Positions 8,996 to 17,124 are shown, numbered from the stretch's first letter. The stretch is DNA of 30,919 bases from RGIG8775 sp045660295 (GCA_045660295.1 JAZRDN010000011.1:1-30919), one strand, 5' to 3'. Notes: generated by a model not told the origin, from the sequence alone. Numbers and translations: made by a program.

Positions 8996-9958
8996 ATGCT
9001 CGACAATTTTATTTTCAGTGTCAACGCCATATTGCCTGTGATCGTGATGGTAATATTGGGGTGGATATTGAAAAACAAGGGCTTTTTGCCTGAAAGCTTC
9101 TTTGGCTACGCCGATAAGTTCGTTTTCAAGATAGCGCTTCCGTGTAATCTGTTCGTCAGTGTTATAAAAGGCGATGTTGCAAAGCTTAAGGCTTCGTTTC
9201 CGCTTATGCTTTTCGCTTGCGCGGTAATATTGTCATTCTTTCTCATCGCGTGTGCCGTTGTGCCGTTATTCCTTAAGGATAACGGCAAGCGCGGCGCGTT
9301 TATACAGGGCATTTACCGAGGCAATTTTGCAATACTCGGACTCCCGATCGCACAAAATCTTTTTGGCGAGATAGGCTCTACCACCGTGGCGGTGATAATG
9401 CCCGTTGCAATAGTGCTGGTAAACGTTCTTGCCGTAATTATCCTGAGCGTTTACGCCCCGGTGGAGGTGAGAAAAACTCCCACGCAGACTTTTTTGGATA
9501 TATTAAAGTCGATAATCAAAAACCCCCTTGTTATCGGAACTATGGCGGGACTCGCGGTAATGCTTCTCGGTATACAGCTGCCAAGCTTTGTCTCAAAGAC
9601 CGTAAATGAGCTTTCGGACACCGTGTTTGCTCTGGCACTCATGAGCCTTGGCGCGAACTTCTCCTTTGAGGCGCTCCGAGGTAGATTGGGAGTGTCAATG
9701 CTCGGTGCGATTTGCAAAACCGTTATTCTCCCTCTTGGTGGTGTGACGGCGGCGGTCGCCTTTGGCTTCCGAGGGGTGGAATTGGGCGTGTTGCTTATCT
9801 TCTTCGGCGCTCCCACGGCGGTAAGCAGCTATATTATGGCTAAAAATATGAAAAGCGATCACGAAATGGCAAGCCAGATATTGCTGATTTCAACTCTGCT
9901 TTGCATGTTTACTCTGTTTTTAGGAATTTTTGTGCTTAAAAGTTTTGAACTTATATAG
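8996..9958 (+). CDS. AEC-family (auxin efflux carrier-like) transporter
   Basis: 320 residues, very hydrophobic, with about ten predicted membrane segments in two halves. It starts MLDNFIFSVNAILPVIVMVILGWILKNKGFLP, the usual opening of bacterial AEC proteins. Later blocks such as NPLVIGTMAGLAVMLLGIQLP, FALALMSLGANFSFE and FFGAPTAVSSYIMAKNM match the family's C-terminal half. Bacterial AEC members move organic acids such as malate or malonate, and many have no known substrate. The gene starts 5 bp after rhaB with no separate ribosome site, so it is probably translationally coupled. That makes a rhamnose-linked substrate or an exported fermentation product conceivable, but this is inference. 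Confidence 0.88.
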   Translation: MLDNFIFSVNAILPVIVMVILGWILKNKGFLPESFFGYADKFVFKIALPCNLFVSVIKGDVAKLKASFPLMLFACAVILSFFLIACAVVPLFLKDNGKRGAFIQGIYRGNFAILGLPIAQNLFGEIGSTTVAVIMPVAIVLVNVLAVIILSVYAPVEVRKTPTQTFLDILKSIIKNPLVIGTMAGLAVMLLGIQLPSFVSKTVNELSDTVFALALMSLGANFSFEALRGRLGVSMLGAICKTVILPLGGVTAAVAFGFRGVELGVLLIFFGAPTAVSSYIMAKNMKSDHEMASQILLISTLLCMFTLFLGIFVLKSFELI

Positions 9959-10039
9959 AAAAATCCAACAGAATTTTGTCGTGAATTTGTGTGAAAATAA
10001 CAAAAAGGACAAAAAGCTATAAAAAAATCGAAAAATGTC

Positions 10040-10068
10040 TTTTCAAAAGTTAATATTTGTGCTATAAT
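10040..10068 (+). promoter_or_regulatory. Sigma-A-like promoter for PRPP synthetase
   Basis: TTTTCA (10040-10045), a 17-base spacer and a perfect TATAAT (10063-10068), with the start codon 50 bases further on. The flank is A-rich (several runs of A between 9959 and 10038), which may act as an UP-like element. Confidence 0.65.
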
Positions 10069-10117
10069 GATGTGTAATATTTTTTACAAACAGAATATTA
10101 AAACTACGGAGGATTTT

Positions 10118-11257
10118 ATGAGAGACTCTCTTTACGGTGAATTGAGCGTAATCGGTATGAAAGGCTGTGAGCAGTTCATATCCCAGGTTGACTATTATCT
10201 TAAGGAATGGAGAAATCACGGTGAGGATCATACCTTCCTTGTGCCTGCCGAGTGTCCCAGATTTGGCACGGGTGAGGCAAAGGGAATGATTCATGAATCG
10301 CTCCGCGGTCACGATGTATATATTATCGCTGACGTTTTCAATTACGGCGTAACTTATAAAATGTACGGACAGACAGTTCCCATGAGTCCCGATGACCATT
10401 ATGCCGACCTCAAGCGTATTATCGCAGCTATCGAGGGTAAGGCAAGGCGAGTTTCGGTTATCATGCCCATGCTTTACGAGGGTAGACAGCACAAGCGTTC
10501 CTCAAGAGAGTCACTTGACTGTGCTCTTATGCTTCAGGAGCTTGTGGATATGGGAGTTTCCAATATCCTTACTTTTGACGCGCACGACCCCAGAGTTCAG
10601 AACGCTATTCCGCTTAGCGGCTTTGACGACGTTCGTCCCGCTTACCAGATGATAAAGGCACTTGTTCGCAACGTTCCCGACATCGTTCTTGATAAGGAAA
10701 ATCTTATGATAATCTCTCCCGATGAGGGCGCTATGGGTAGATGTATGTACTACTCGTCCGTTCTCGGAATAGATATCGGTATGTTCTATAAGAGACGTAA
10801 CTACGCTGTTGTTGTAAACGGAAAGAACCCCGTTGAAGCGCATGAGTACCTTGGACGTGACCTTACCGGTAAGGACGTTATTATCGTTGACGATATGATA
10901 GCGTCGGGTGACTCTCTTATTGACGTTGCCGTTCAGCTTAAGGAAAAGGGCGCAAAGAGAGTGTTCAACTTTGCAACATTCGGTCTTTTCACCGAGGGCC
11001 TTGAAAAGTTTGATAAGGCGTATAATGACGGTGTTATCGATAAGATATTCACCACAAACCTTATTTACCATACACCCGAGATTGCTTCAAGAGAATGGTA
11101 CTGCGAGGTAAACATGTGCAAGTACGTGTCGTATATCATCGATACACTTAACCACGACCATTCTATCAGCGGACTTCTCAACCCCGTTCAAAGAATACAT
11201 AATATCGTTGAGAAGCACAAGGCAGCTCAGAACGGTCAGATCAAAATGGATATCTGA
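10118..11257 (+). CDS. prs: Ribose-phosphate pyrophosphokinase (PRPP synthetase), long clostridial form
   Basis: 379 residues from ATG 10118, selected by CGGAGGA nine bases upstream; the upstream in-frame ATG at 10067 overlaps the promoter -10. The PRPP-binding motif VIIVDDMIASGDSL is at 254-267, and the phosphoribosyltransferase fold repeats twice. Other family marks are MPMLYEGRQHKRSSRESLDCALMLQEL (117-143), with the ATP/ribose-phosphate residues, and TFDAHDPRVQNAIP (152-165). It makes PRPP from ribose-5-phosphate and ATP for purine, pyrimidine, His, Trp and NAD synthesis. It is longer than the ~315-residue classic enzyme, with an extended N-terminus and tail as seen in many Clostridia. It is monocistronic: own promoter, strong terminator directly after. 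Confidence 0.92.
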   Translation: MRDSLYGELSVIGMKGCEQFISQVDYYLKEWRNHGEDHTFLVPAECPRFGTGEAKGMIHESLRGHDVYIIADVFNYGVTYKMYGQTVPMSPDDHYADLKRIIAAIEGKARRVSVIMPMLYEGRQHKRSSRESLDCALMLQELVDMGVSNILTFDAHDPRVQNAIPLSGFDDVRPAYQMIKALVRNVPDIVLDKENLMIISPDEGAMGRCMYYSSVLGIDIGMFYKRRNYAVVVNGKNPVEAHEYLGRDLTGKDVIIVDDMIASGDSLIDVAVQLKEKGAKRVFNFATFGLFTEGLEKFDKAYNDGVIDKIFTTNLIYHTPEIASREWYCEVNMCKYVSYIIDTLNHDHSISGLLNPVQRIHNIVEKHKAAQNGQIKMDI

Positions 11258-11267
11258 AAATAAATTT

Positions 11268-11318
11268 CAAACCACCTGCGAGAAATTCAGCTTGCAGGTG
11301 GTTTTTGAATTTTTTTCA
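11268..11318 (+). terminator. Rho-independent terminator after prs
   Basis: AACCACCTGC (11269-11278... arm) pairs with GCAGGTGGTT (11294-11303), with a 15-base loop, followed by TTTGAATTTTTTT. It lies 11 bases after the prs stop. Confidence 0.85.
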
Positions 11319-11405
11319 TTTTTTCATAAATTAATAATGTGTTCATATATAAGGTGTATAATTATATATAATTATATTTGTAGTTTTTTTACTCGGAGGT
11401 GTAAC

Positions 11406-12368
11406 TTGAAAAAATCAAGCTCGTGTAATATAAAGACCTCAATAGGCGGTCAGGCGCTTATCGAGGGAGTAATGATGAGAGGTCCGAAAACCACAGCCAT
11501 GGCGGTTCGTAATCCAGAGGGCGAGATAGTCCTTGAGGTGTCGGAAAATGAGGTCAAGAAAAAAAATAAATTGCTTACTCTCCCTATAATCAGAGGCGTT
11601 TTTAATTTTATCGCGTCTATGAAAATGGGGTATAAGTGCCTCATGCGCTCTGCTGAAATCGCGGGTCTTGAGGAAATAGAAAAAGAGGAGGCCGAAAAAG
11701 CCGCTAAAGAGGGGAAAAAGGATCATTCGGGTGCGTGGATGAATGCAATGATGGTAATAGCGTCCGTGCTTGGCGTGGTGCTGGCTATGTTCCTGTTCGT
11801 GGCGCTTCCGTCATTCCTCTATTCACTTCTTTCAAGAATCAGCGACTTCTTCTCACCCGATAACCGCTATCTGCGCTCGGCATTTGAGGGAATACTCAAG
11901 GTCGTCATACTTGTCGCTTATATGTCGGCAATCTCGCTCATGAAGGATATCCGCCGTACCTTTATGTACCACGGCGCGGAGCATAAGACTATTTTCTGCT
12001 ACGAAAGCGGTGAGGAGCTTACCGTTGAAAACGTGAAAAAGCAAAAGCGCTTCCACCCCAGATGCGGTACGTCTTTCCTTATCCTTATGGTGCTCGTGGG
12101 TATTCTTGTTGGCTTCTTTATCCCACCAAGCCTTCCCACACTTCTTCGTGTAGGTATCAGAATTCTTTTGCTTCCCGTTATTATGGGTATCGGTTATGAG
12201 CTTATTAAGTTTGCGGGCAGACACGATAACATAATCACAAAAATTATTTCAGCCCCCGGTGTAGGGCTTCAGCACCTTACGGTCTTTGAGCCCGACGACG
12301 AAATGATAGAATGTGCCATAGCGGCTATGAAAGCAGTTATTCCCGAGGACGGAAGCGATAAAATTTAA
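11406..12368 (+). CDS. yqhQ: DUF1385 membrane protein (YqhQ family)
   Basis: 320 residues from TTG 11406, which sits 5-6 bases after CGGAGGTG; open frame upstream runs into prs and is not coding. The family signature IGGQALIEGVMMRGPKTTAMAVR opens the protein (about 13-35). A second signature, FMYHGAEHKTIFCYE, is in the middle and has conserved His and Glu residues that could bind metal. There are about four membrane helices: two around the segment VIASVLGVVLAMFLFVALPSF to LKVVILVAYMSAIS, and two near FLILMVLVGILVGFF and ILLLPVIMGIGYELI. Function is unknown. In many Clostridia the gene lies beside prmC/prfA; here neither is present. A TATAAT at 11357-11362 gives a plausible promoter but I see no good -35. 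Confidence 0.88.
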   Translation: MKKSSSCNIKTSIGGQALIEGVMMRGPKTTAMAVRNPEGEIVLEVSENEVKKKNKLLTLPIIRGVFNFIASMKMGYKCLMRSAEIAGLEEIEKEEAEKAAKEGKKDHSGAWMNAMMVIASVLGVVLAMFLFVALPSFLYSLLSRISDFFSPDNRYLRSAFEGILKVVILVAYMSAISLMKDIRRTFMYHGAEHKTIFCYESGEELTVENVKKQKRFHPRCGTSFLILMVLVGILVGFFIPPSLPTLLRVGIRILLLPVIMGIGYELIKFAGRHDNIITKIISAPGVGLQHLTVFEPDDEMIECAIAAMKAVIPEDGSDKI

Positions 12369-12486
12369 CAAAGACATTCAGGAGAGCTGTTATGAGCACG
12401 ATTCTCTTGGCTTTGAAACAAACGAACTTGTTTATACTAATGCTAAAGGAAATCAAGTATCCATCTATTTGAAATGCTTAGTATAA
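12367..12486 (+). pseudogene. Possible decayed gene fragment after DUF1385
   Basis: In the +1 frame relative to the preceding gene, an open stretch ends at TAA 12484-12486. It would read KDIQESCYEHDSLGFETNEL and then VYTNAKGNQVSIYLKCLV. This reads like real protein (balanced composition, no low complexity) but has no ATG, GTG or TTG in frame. A different frame has a short ATG ORF of 26 codons at 12392 with GGAGAG upstream, which looks less protein-like. I do not recognise the sequence. The stretch is followed at once by a terminator, so it may be the 3' stump of a lost gene. Confidence 0.3.
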
Positions 12487-12493
12487 TATAGAC

Positions 12494-12540
12494 AAAAAGC
12501 AGATAATCAACCGTGGTGAGTGATTATCTGCTTTTATTAT
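12494..12540. terminator. Bidirectional terminator between DUF1385 and clpX
   Basis: A perfect 15-bp stem, AAAAGCAGATAATCA (12495-12509) with TGATTATCTGCTTTT (12521-12535), and an 11-base loop. It has T-rich sequence after the stem on the plus strand and the A-run mirrored for the minus strand. It separates the convergent DUF1385 and clpX genes. Confidence 0.85.
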
Positions 12541-12576
12541 CATGAAATGTCCGCTTTGACAGTCATTTTTAATTGA

Positions 12577-13899
12577 TCATTCAGCCGCCTTTAATTTCTT
12601 GGGGGCTGCTATTTTGTCGGTTTTTAAAATATACTTGGGCTTCTTGCCGTCCTTTACGCAAGCGGCGGTGATCTTAACTTCCTTTACGTCGTCGCGTGAG
12701 GGAACCTCGTACATTATCTCTGTCATAATGCTTTCCATGATAGCGCGAAGTCCGCGCGCGCCTGTGTTACGCTCGAGCGCAAGCTCCGCGATAGCAACCA
12801 CCGCGTCTTTGTCAAAGGTCAGCTTAACTCCGTCCATTTCAAGCAGGTATTCAAACTGCTTCATCAGCGAGTTCTTGGGCTCTTTGATGATGCGCACAAG
12901 CGCGTCCTTGTCAAGCTCGTTAAGCGTAGCGATAACAGGAATACGTCCAACAAGCTCGGGAATAAGTCCGAACTTTACAATGTCGTGGGGCGTAACGCCC
13001 TTGAATATTCCGTCAGCGCTCTTTTCGGCTTTCTTGCGTATCTCGCTTCCAAAGCCCACGAGCTGGTTGCCCTTGCGCTTTTCGATTATCTTTTCAAGTC
13101 CGTCAAACGCGCCGCCGCAGATAAAGAGAATGTTCTCGGTGTTTATCTGAATAAATTCCTGATTGGGGTGCTTTCTGCCGCCCTGAGGGGGAACGTTGGA
13201 AACCGTGCCCTCAAGAATTTTGAGAAGCGCTTGCTGAACACCCTCGCCCGAAACGTCACGGGTTATGGAGCGGTTTTCGCTCTTACGGGAGATCTTGTCG
13301 ATCTCGTCAATATAAATAATTCCGCGCTCCGCCATTTCGATGTTGTAGTCAGCCGCCTGAATGAGACGCAGGAGAATGTTCTCAACGTCCTCACCCACGT
13401 ATCCCGCCTCAGTGAGCGTGGTAGCGTCGGCGATGGCAAATGGAACCTTGAGTGTTTTCGCAAGGGTCTGTGCAAGATAGGTCTTGCCCGCGCCCGTAGG
13501 TCCGATAAGCATGATGTTGCTTTTTTGGAGATTTATTTGCTCCGCCTTGTCGTCCTTTTTCGCTTCCTTGCTCAAAATTCGCTTGTAGTGGTTGTAAACG
13601 GCAACGCTGAGCGCAACCTTCGCCTCGTCCTGACCAATGATGTACTCGTCAAGAGTTTCCTTGATCTGTACGGGCTTGGGGAGTGTGTCCATTGAGAGCG
13701 TTCCGAACTCCTTCGGCTCGTCTCCGGCGTTATCCTCAGCCAAATCAAGATGCTCGTTGATAAGCTGGGCGCAGAGATCAACGCAAAAATCGCAGATGCA
13801 AACTCCCGATGGGGAGGGAATCAGTAAGTCTACCTGCTCCTCACTGCGACCGCAAAAGGAGCAGAATTTAAGGTCTCCGTTGTTAGTGTTGTTAGCCAT
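12577..13899 (-). CDS. clpX: ClpX, ATP-dependent unfoldase of ClpXP
   Basis: 440 residues. The N-terminal zinc-binding domain has Cys13/Cys16 (CSFC) and Cys36/Cys39 (CDFC). The AAA+ module has Walker A GPTGAGKT (133-140), the YVGEDVENILLRL segment, Walker B GIIYIDEIDKI, and the ClpX signature RSENRSITRDVSGEGVQQALLKILEGT. The sensor/C-terminal region contains NTGARGLRAIMES. ClpX unfolds substrates and feeds them to ClpP in the cytoplasm. The gene is 22 bp downstream of clpP on the same strand (tig-clpP-clpX order), with GAAAGG as the ribosome site. The protein is about 15-20 residues longer than E. coli ClpX at its Lys-rich tail. Confidence 0.98.
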   Translation of the reverse strand: MANNTNNGDLKFCSFCGRSEEQVDLLIPSPSGVCICDFCVDLCAQLINEHLDLAEDNAGDEPKEFGTLSMDTLPKPVQIKETLDEYIIGQDEAKVALSVAVYNHYKRILSKEAKKDDKAEQINLQKSNIMLIGPTGAGKTYLAQTLAKTLKVPFAIADATTLTEAGYVGEDVENILLRLIQAADYNIEMAERGIIYIDEIDKISRKSENRSITRDVSGEGVQQALLKILEGTVSNVPPQGGRKHPNQEFIQINTENILFICGGAFDGLEKIIEKRKGNQLVGFGSEIRKKAEKSADGIFKGVTPHDIVKFGLIPELVGRIPVIATLNELDKDALVRIIKEPKNSLMKQFEYLLEMDGVKLTFDKDAVVAIAELALERNTGARGLRAIMESIMTEIMYEVPSRDDVKEVKITAACVKDGKKPKYILKTDKIAAPKKLKAAE

Positions 13900-13921
13900 T
13901 ATTAAAGCCTTTCAAAAAATT

Positions 13922-14530
13922 TTAAGCTCGCTTGCTGAATATCTTGTCAACAAGTCCGTAGTCGAGTGCTTCCTGAGCGGTCATGTAGTTGTCGCGCTCG
14001 GTGTCGCGCGCGATAACGTCAATAGGCTTTCCTGTGTTCTCGGAAAGTATCTTGTTAAGATTGTCTCTGGTACGGAGAATAAGGTCCGCCTGGATCTTGA
14101 TGTCGGTAGCCTGACCTCTTGCGCCGCCCAAGGGCTGGTGGATCATGATCTCACTGTTGGGAAGCGCGATACGCTTGCCCTTTGTTCCCGAGGAAAGCAG
14201 GAAAGCGCCCATGCTTGCCGCCATACCGATACAGATTGTGGAAACGTCGCACTTGATGTAGTTCATAGTGTCATAGATAGCCATGCCCGCGGTAACAGAG
14301 CCGCCGGGGCTGTTGATGTAGAACGCGATATCCTTGTCGGGGTCCTGCGCCTCAAGAAAGAGCATCTGCGCCACAACCAGCGAAGCGGTGGTGTCGTTTA
14401 CTTCGTCGGAGAGGAAAATGATGCGGTCATTGAGAAGTCTGGAGAAAATATCGAAGGAGCGTTCACCGTGACCTGTCTGTTCAACGACCATGGGGACAAG
14501 CGCGTTTTTCATAGTATCGTAGTTAAACAT
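13922..14530 (-). CDS. clpP: ClpP serine protease
   Basis: 202 residues. The catalytic triad is complete: Ser106 in GMAASMGAF, His131 in MIHQPLGG and Asp180 in RDTERDNYM, with spacings identical to E. coli ClpP (25 and 49). The oxyanion/substrate strand INSPGGSVTAG is at about 72-82. The processed N-terminal region includes LVPMVVEQT. It forms the tetradecameric protease that partners ClpX, encoded right after it. The ribosome site is AAAGGA before ATG 14530. A 103-bp gap with a long inverted repeat separates it from tig upstream. No CtsR-type heptad repeat was seen. Confidence 0.98.
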   Translation of the reverse strand: MFNYDTMKNALVPMVVEQTGHGERSFDIFSRLLNDRIIFLSDEVNDTTASLVVAQMLFLEAQDPDKDIAFYINSPGGSVTAGMAIYDTMNYIKCDVSTICIGMAASMGAFLLSSGTKGKRIALPNSEIMIHQPLGGARGQATDIKIQADLILRTRDNLNKILSENTGKPIDVIARDTERDNYMTAQEALDYGLVDKIFSKRA

Positions 14531-14577
14531 AAAATCATTCCTTTCGTGTCGCCTGCGCGACTAAAATAGTGTATTAG

Positions 14578-14630
14578 ACTTTTGTGGCATGAATAGAGGT
14601 GACCCTGCCATTCATGCCATAAATCAAAAG
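14578..14630 (-). promoter_or_regulatory. Long inverted repeat between tig and clpP
   Basis: TGGCATGAAT (14585-14594) is perfectly complementary to ATTCATGCCA (14610-14619) across a 15-base loop. The flanking CTTTTG and CAAAAG (14579-14584, 14625-14630) extend the stem around a 5-base bulge. Neither strand has a proper T-run, so it is not a classic terminator. It may adjust clpPX expression relative to tig, or mark an RNA processing site. Confidence 0.5.
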
Positions 14631-14633
14631 TTA

Positions 14634-16112
14634 TTATTCAGCGTCAGTCTTTGTTTCTGTCTTCTTTGCGGTAGTGTTCTTAGCTGTTGTGGAAGTAGAC
14701 TTCTTAGCAGCAGTAGTGGACTTTGCCGCGGTAGACTTTGTTCCTGTGGACTTAGCGGTTGTGGTCTTGGTAGCGGAGGTGGTGGACTTTGCGGTTGTAG
14801 CCTTCTTAGCGGGAGCCTTCTTTGCGGGGGCAGCGCCTATAACAGCCTTTTCCTTAACGAAGTCCATAGCCTTCTTAACCTTCATATCCTCTGCGATAGC
14901 GTCGGATGCGATGCTTTCCTTAACCTGCTCAACAGTGATGTTGTAAGCCTCAGCGATTCTCTTGTACTCAGCCTCGATGTCCTCCTCGGAAGCAACAAGG
15001 TTCTCAAGAGCGGCGATCTTCTCAAGAGCGAGACGAGCCTTTACCTGCTTCTCAGCTCTGGGACGGAACTCCTCACGAAGCTTGTCAAGTGTGCCGCCTG
15101 TGTACTTAAGATATGTGTTAAGGTCAAGACCGCTCATGCGGAGATTGTTGTCGTAGTCGCGGAGGAAGTTTTCTGTCTCAGCAACGAACATGGGCTCGGG
15201 GATATCTGCAACGAGCTTCTCAATAAGAGCCTCAACGAGCTTATCCTCAACCTCTCCGTCAGCCTTTGATTCATGTCTCTTTTCGATTTTAGCCTTGAGA
15301 TCAGCCTTGTATTCAGCGAATGTATCAAATTCGGAAACGTCCTTTGCAAAATCGTCATCAAGCTCGGGGAGCTCTACATTGTTAAGAGCGTGAAGCTTGA
15401 TCTTGAATACTACGGGCTTACCTGCAAGCTCCTTAGCGTGGTACTCCTCGGGGAAGGTAACGTCAATGTCGAACTCCTCACCGATGCTGTGGCCGACAAC
15501 CTTTTCCTCAAAACCGGGGATAAACTGACCGGAGCCGAGCTTAAGCGAGAACTTCTCTCCCTTGCCGCCGTCGAATGCCTTGCCGTCAGCGAAGCCCTCG
15601 TAGTCGATAACAGCGGTGTCGCCCATTTCAGCGGCGCGGTCTGTAACCTCGATCTCACGGGAGTTTCTCTCTCTTACGGAGTTGATCTCTCTGTCAAGCT
15701 CCTCGTCGCTTACGGGCTCAACTGTCTTTTCAACAGCGATACCTGCGTAATCAGCGATCTCAACCTCGGGCTTAACGTAAACCTTTGCGGAGAGAACAAG
15801 ACCGTTTTCGTCGATAGAAACGATATCGAATTCGGGCTGAGCAACGATATCCTTGATGTCAGCCTCCTTAATAGCGTCAGCGTAAACTGTGGGAAGAAGA
15901 TCGTTGATAGCGTCTTCGTAGAATACGCCCTTACCGTACATCTTCTCGATGATAGCGCGGGGAGCCTTACCCTTTCTGAAGCCGGGAACGTTTATGTTCT
16001 TTACCTGCTTGCGATAAACCTTGTTGCAAGCGTCCTCGAATACTTCTTTTTCGACTGCGATCTCGAGCTCATACATGCTCTTTTCTGTCTTTTCAGCCTT
16101 GATGATTTTCAT
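14634..16112 (-). CDS. tig: Trigger factor with Lys/Ala/Thr-rich C-terminal tail
   Basis: 492 residues from ATG 16112 (MKIIKAEKTEKSMYEL), chosen because AAAGGA lies just upstream and the family N-terminus starts there; open frame further upstream runs through the promoter. The ribosome-docking loop GFRKGKAPR is intact, and the FKBP-type PPIase domain follows (GDTAVIDYEGFADGKAFDGG to FKIKLHAL), then the helical chaperone arms. It binds nascent chains at the ribosome exit tunnel. Odd feature: residues about 429-492 are a low-complexity tail made almost only of Lys, Ala, Thr and Ser (AKKAPAKKATTAKSTT and similar), like histone H1 tails, well beyond the normal ~430-residue end. It heads the tig-clpP-clpX group. 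Confidence 0.97.
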   Translation of the reverse strand: MKIIKAEKTEKSMYELEIAVEKEVFEDACNKVYRKQVKNINVPGFRKGKAPRAIIEKMYGKGVFYEDAINDLLPTVYADAIKEADIKDIVAQPEFDIVSIDENGLVLSAKVYVKPEVEIADYAGIAVEKTVEPVSDEELDREINSVRERNSREIEVTDRAAEMGDTAVIDYEGFADGKAFDGGKGEKFSLKLGSGQFIPGFEEKVVGHSIGEEFDIDVTFPEEYHAKELAGKPVVFKIKLHALNNVELPELDDDFAKDVSEFDTFAEYKADLKAKIEKRHESKADGEVEDKLVEALIEKLVADIPEPMFVAETENFLRDYDNNLRMSGLDLNTYLKYTGGTLDKLREEFRPRAEKQVKARLALEKIAALENLVASEEDIEAEYKRIAEAYNITVEQVKESIASDAIAEDMKVKKAMDFVKEKAVIGAAPAKKAPAKKATTAKSTTSATKTTTAKSTGTKSTAAKSTTAAKKSTSTTAKNTTAKKTETKTDAE

Positions 16113-16205
16113 GTGTTTTACCAATCCTTTCTTCTTTTCGGGGAATACGGCGCTAATGGGCGCCCCGATTACCAAATTTCCCCTCGGAAAATACATATTC
16201 AATAT

Positions 16206-16234
16206 ATTCTACAACTTTTTTTGATTAATGTCAA
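16206..16234 (-). promoter_or_regulatory. Strong sigma-A-like promoter for tig
   Basis: On the minus strand, a perfect TTGACA (16229-16234) is followed by a 17-base spacer and TAGAAT (16206-16211). It gives a leader of about 85 bases with a small GGCGC/GCGCC hairpin before the tig ribosome site. Confidence 0.85.
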
Positions 16235-16269
16235 GAGCTTTTTTGATTTTTCTTACTCAAAGCGGGCTT

Positions 16270-16998
16270 CTAAAGCGAATTTTTTATAAAAAGCGGAGTG
16301 AAATTCAAAAAATCAGCCGATGTCATGATAAATTTTATACCTTCGTGCGTGAAATTCGCGGGTATCTCATAAAGCCCGTGAATGTGACCGAAGAAGCAAC
16401 GCTTTACACCGAACTCACGCAAGACATCCAATATCTCGCCGCACACGAAATCTCCCCATACGGGAGGGAAATGTAGAAATACCAGCCGCTCGCGCTCCCC
16501 GCCGTCCAGCTTTGCCGCCTCGCCAAGACTCAGGCGCAGGCGAGCCGCCTCACGCGAAACTATCTTCTGATAATCGGCGTTTTGTGGCATGGTGGATATC
16601 TTGTCATCGTTGTACCAGCCTCGGCTTCCGCATATTATAAAATCCTCGGCTATATGCGCGTTGTTGTGTAACAGCTTTACCGTGTCGATTTTGTTTTCCT
16701 CAAAGAAAACCTTGATTTTTGACGCGGTTGACCACCAGAAATCGTGGTTGCCCTTGCTTATTATCTTTGTGCCGTTTAACGAGTTGAGAAACTCAAAATC
16801 GCTCCGCGCCTCCTCAAGCGTCATTGCCCAGGAAATATCGCCGTTCACTATCACCGTATCCACAGGAGTGACAAGTCGGTTCCAGTTGTTTTTTATTCGA
16901 TTTATATAATCCCGCCACCTGTTGCCGAAAACCTCCATTGATTTGTCGGTTCCTTGGTTGGTGGAGAGGTGCAGATCGGACATTACAAAAACCGCCAT
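16270..16998 (-). CDS. Calcineurin-like metallophosphoesterase
   Basis: 242 residues from ATG 16998, which follows AAGGAG by six bases. The metal-binding set is complete and in order: DLH (Asp8, His10) in FVMSDLHLS, NGDISWA, KGNHDFWW, FLHFPPVW and the final GHIHG. This is the class III phosphoesterase fold with a two-metal centre. It is a cytoplasmic protein with no signal peptide. Conserved Trp residues near the GNHD motif mark a Firmicutes subfamily of unknown substrate. The gene diverges from the DUF1540 gene and stands alone. It ends 36 bp before the -35 of the tig promoter on the same strand. Confidence 0.9.
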   Translation of the reverse strand: MAVFVMSDLHLSTNQGTDKSMEVFGNRWRDYINRIKNNWNRLVTPVDTVIVNGDISWAMTLEEARSDFEFLNSLNGTKIISKGNHDFWWSTASKIKVFFEENKIDTVKLLHNNAHIAEDFIICGSRGWYNDDKISTMPQNADYQKIVSREAARLRLSLGEAAKLDGGERERLVFLHFPPVWGDFVCGEILDVLREFGVKRCFFGHIHGLYEIPANFTHEGIKFIMTSADFLNFTPLFIKNSL

Positions 16999-17027
16999 TG
17001 ACTTCTCCTTTTTATTTTTGAATTTTC

Positions 17028-17058
17028 TGAATAATCGGTGTGTTAGTGTGCAATAATA
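17028..17058 (+). promoter_or_regulatory. Possible forespore-type (sigma-G/F-like) promoter for the DUF1540 gene
   Basis: TGAATA (17028-17033), a 17-base spacer and CAATAATA (17051-17058), loosely like the sigma-G pattern. The -10 match is imperfect and this is only a candidate. Confidence 0.25.
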
Positions 17059-17124
17059 CTGTTGTCTTACGGTACGCATACAGGTGATGCGTGTTGTAAG
17101 AACATTGTTTGAGGCAGGTAAAGA

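Noticed and set aside
9959..10039. Terminator or small RNA after the AEC gene
   Set aside because: Only A-rich runs and weak repeats; no stem with a T-run was found.
11208..11405. N-terminal extension of the DUF1385 protein into prs
   Set aside because: The extension crosses the prs terminator and promoter-like DNA. GGAGGTG followed by TTG 11406 and the family start IGGQALIEGVMMRG fix the real start.
12599..13695. Long plus-strand ORFs opposite clpX
   Set aside because: These are antisense shadows of clpX created by codon bias; the same holds for long ORFs opposite tig, phoH, mutS2 and cdaA.
16113..16202. Upstream start for trigger factor
   Set aside because: The extra 30 residues cover the mRNA leader directly after the -10 box and are not found in the family. 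ATG 16112 has a proper ribosome site.
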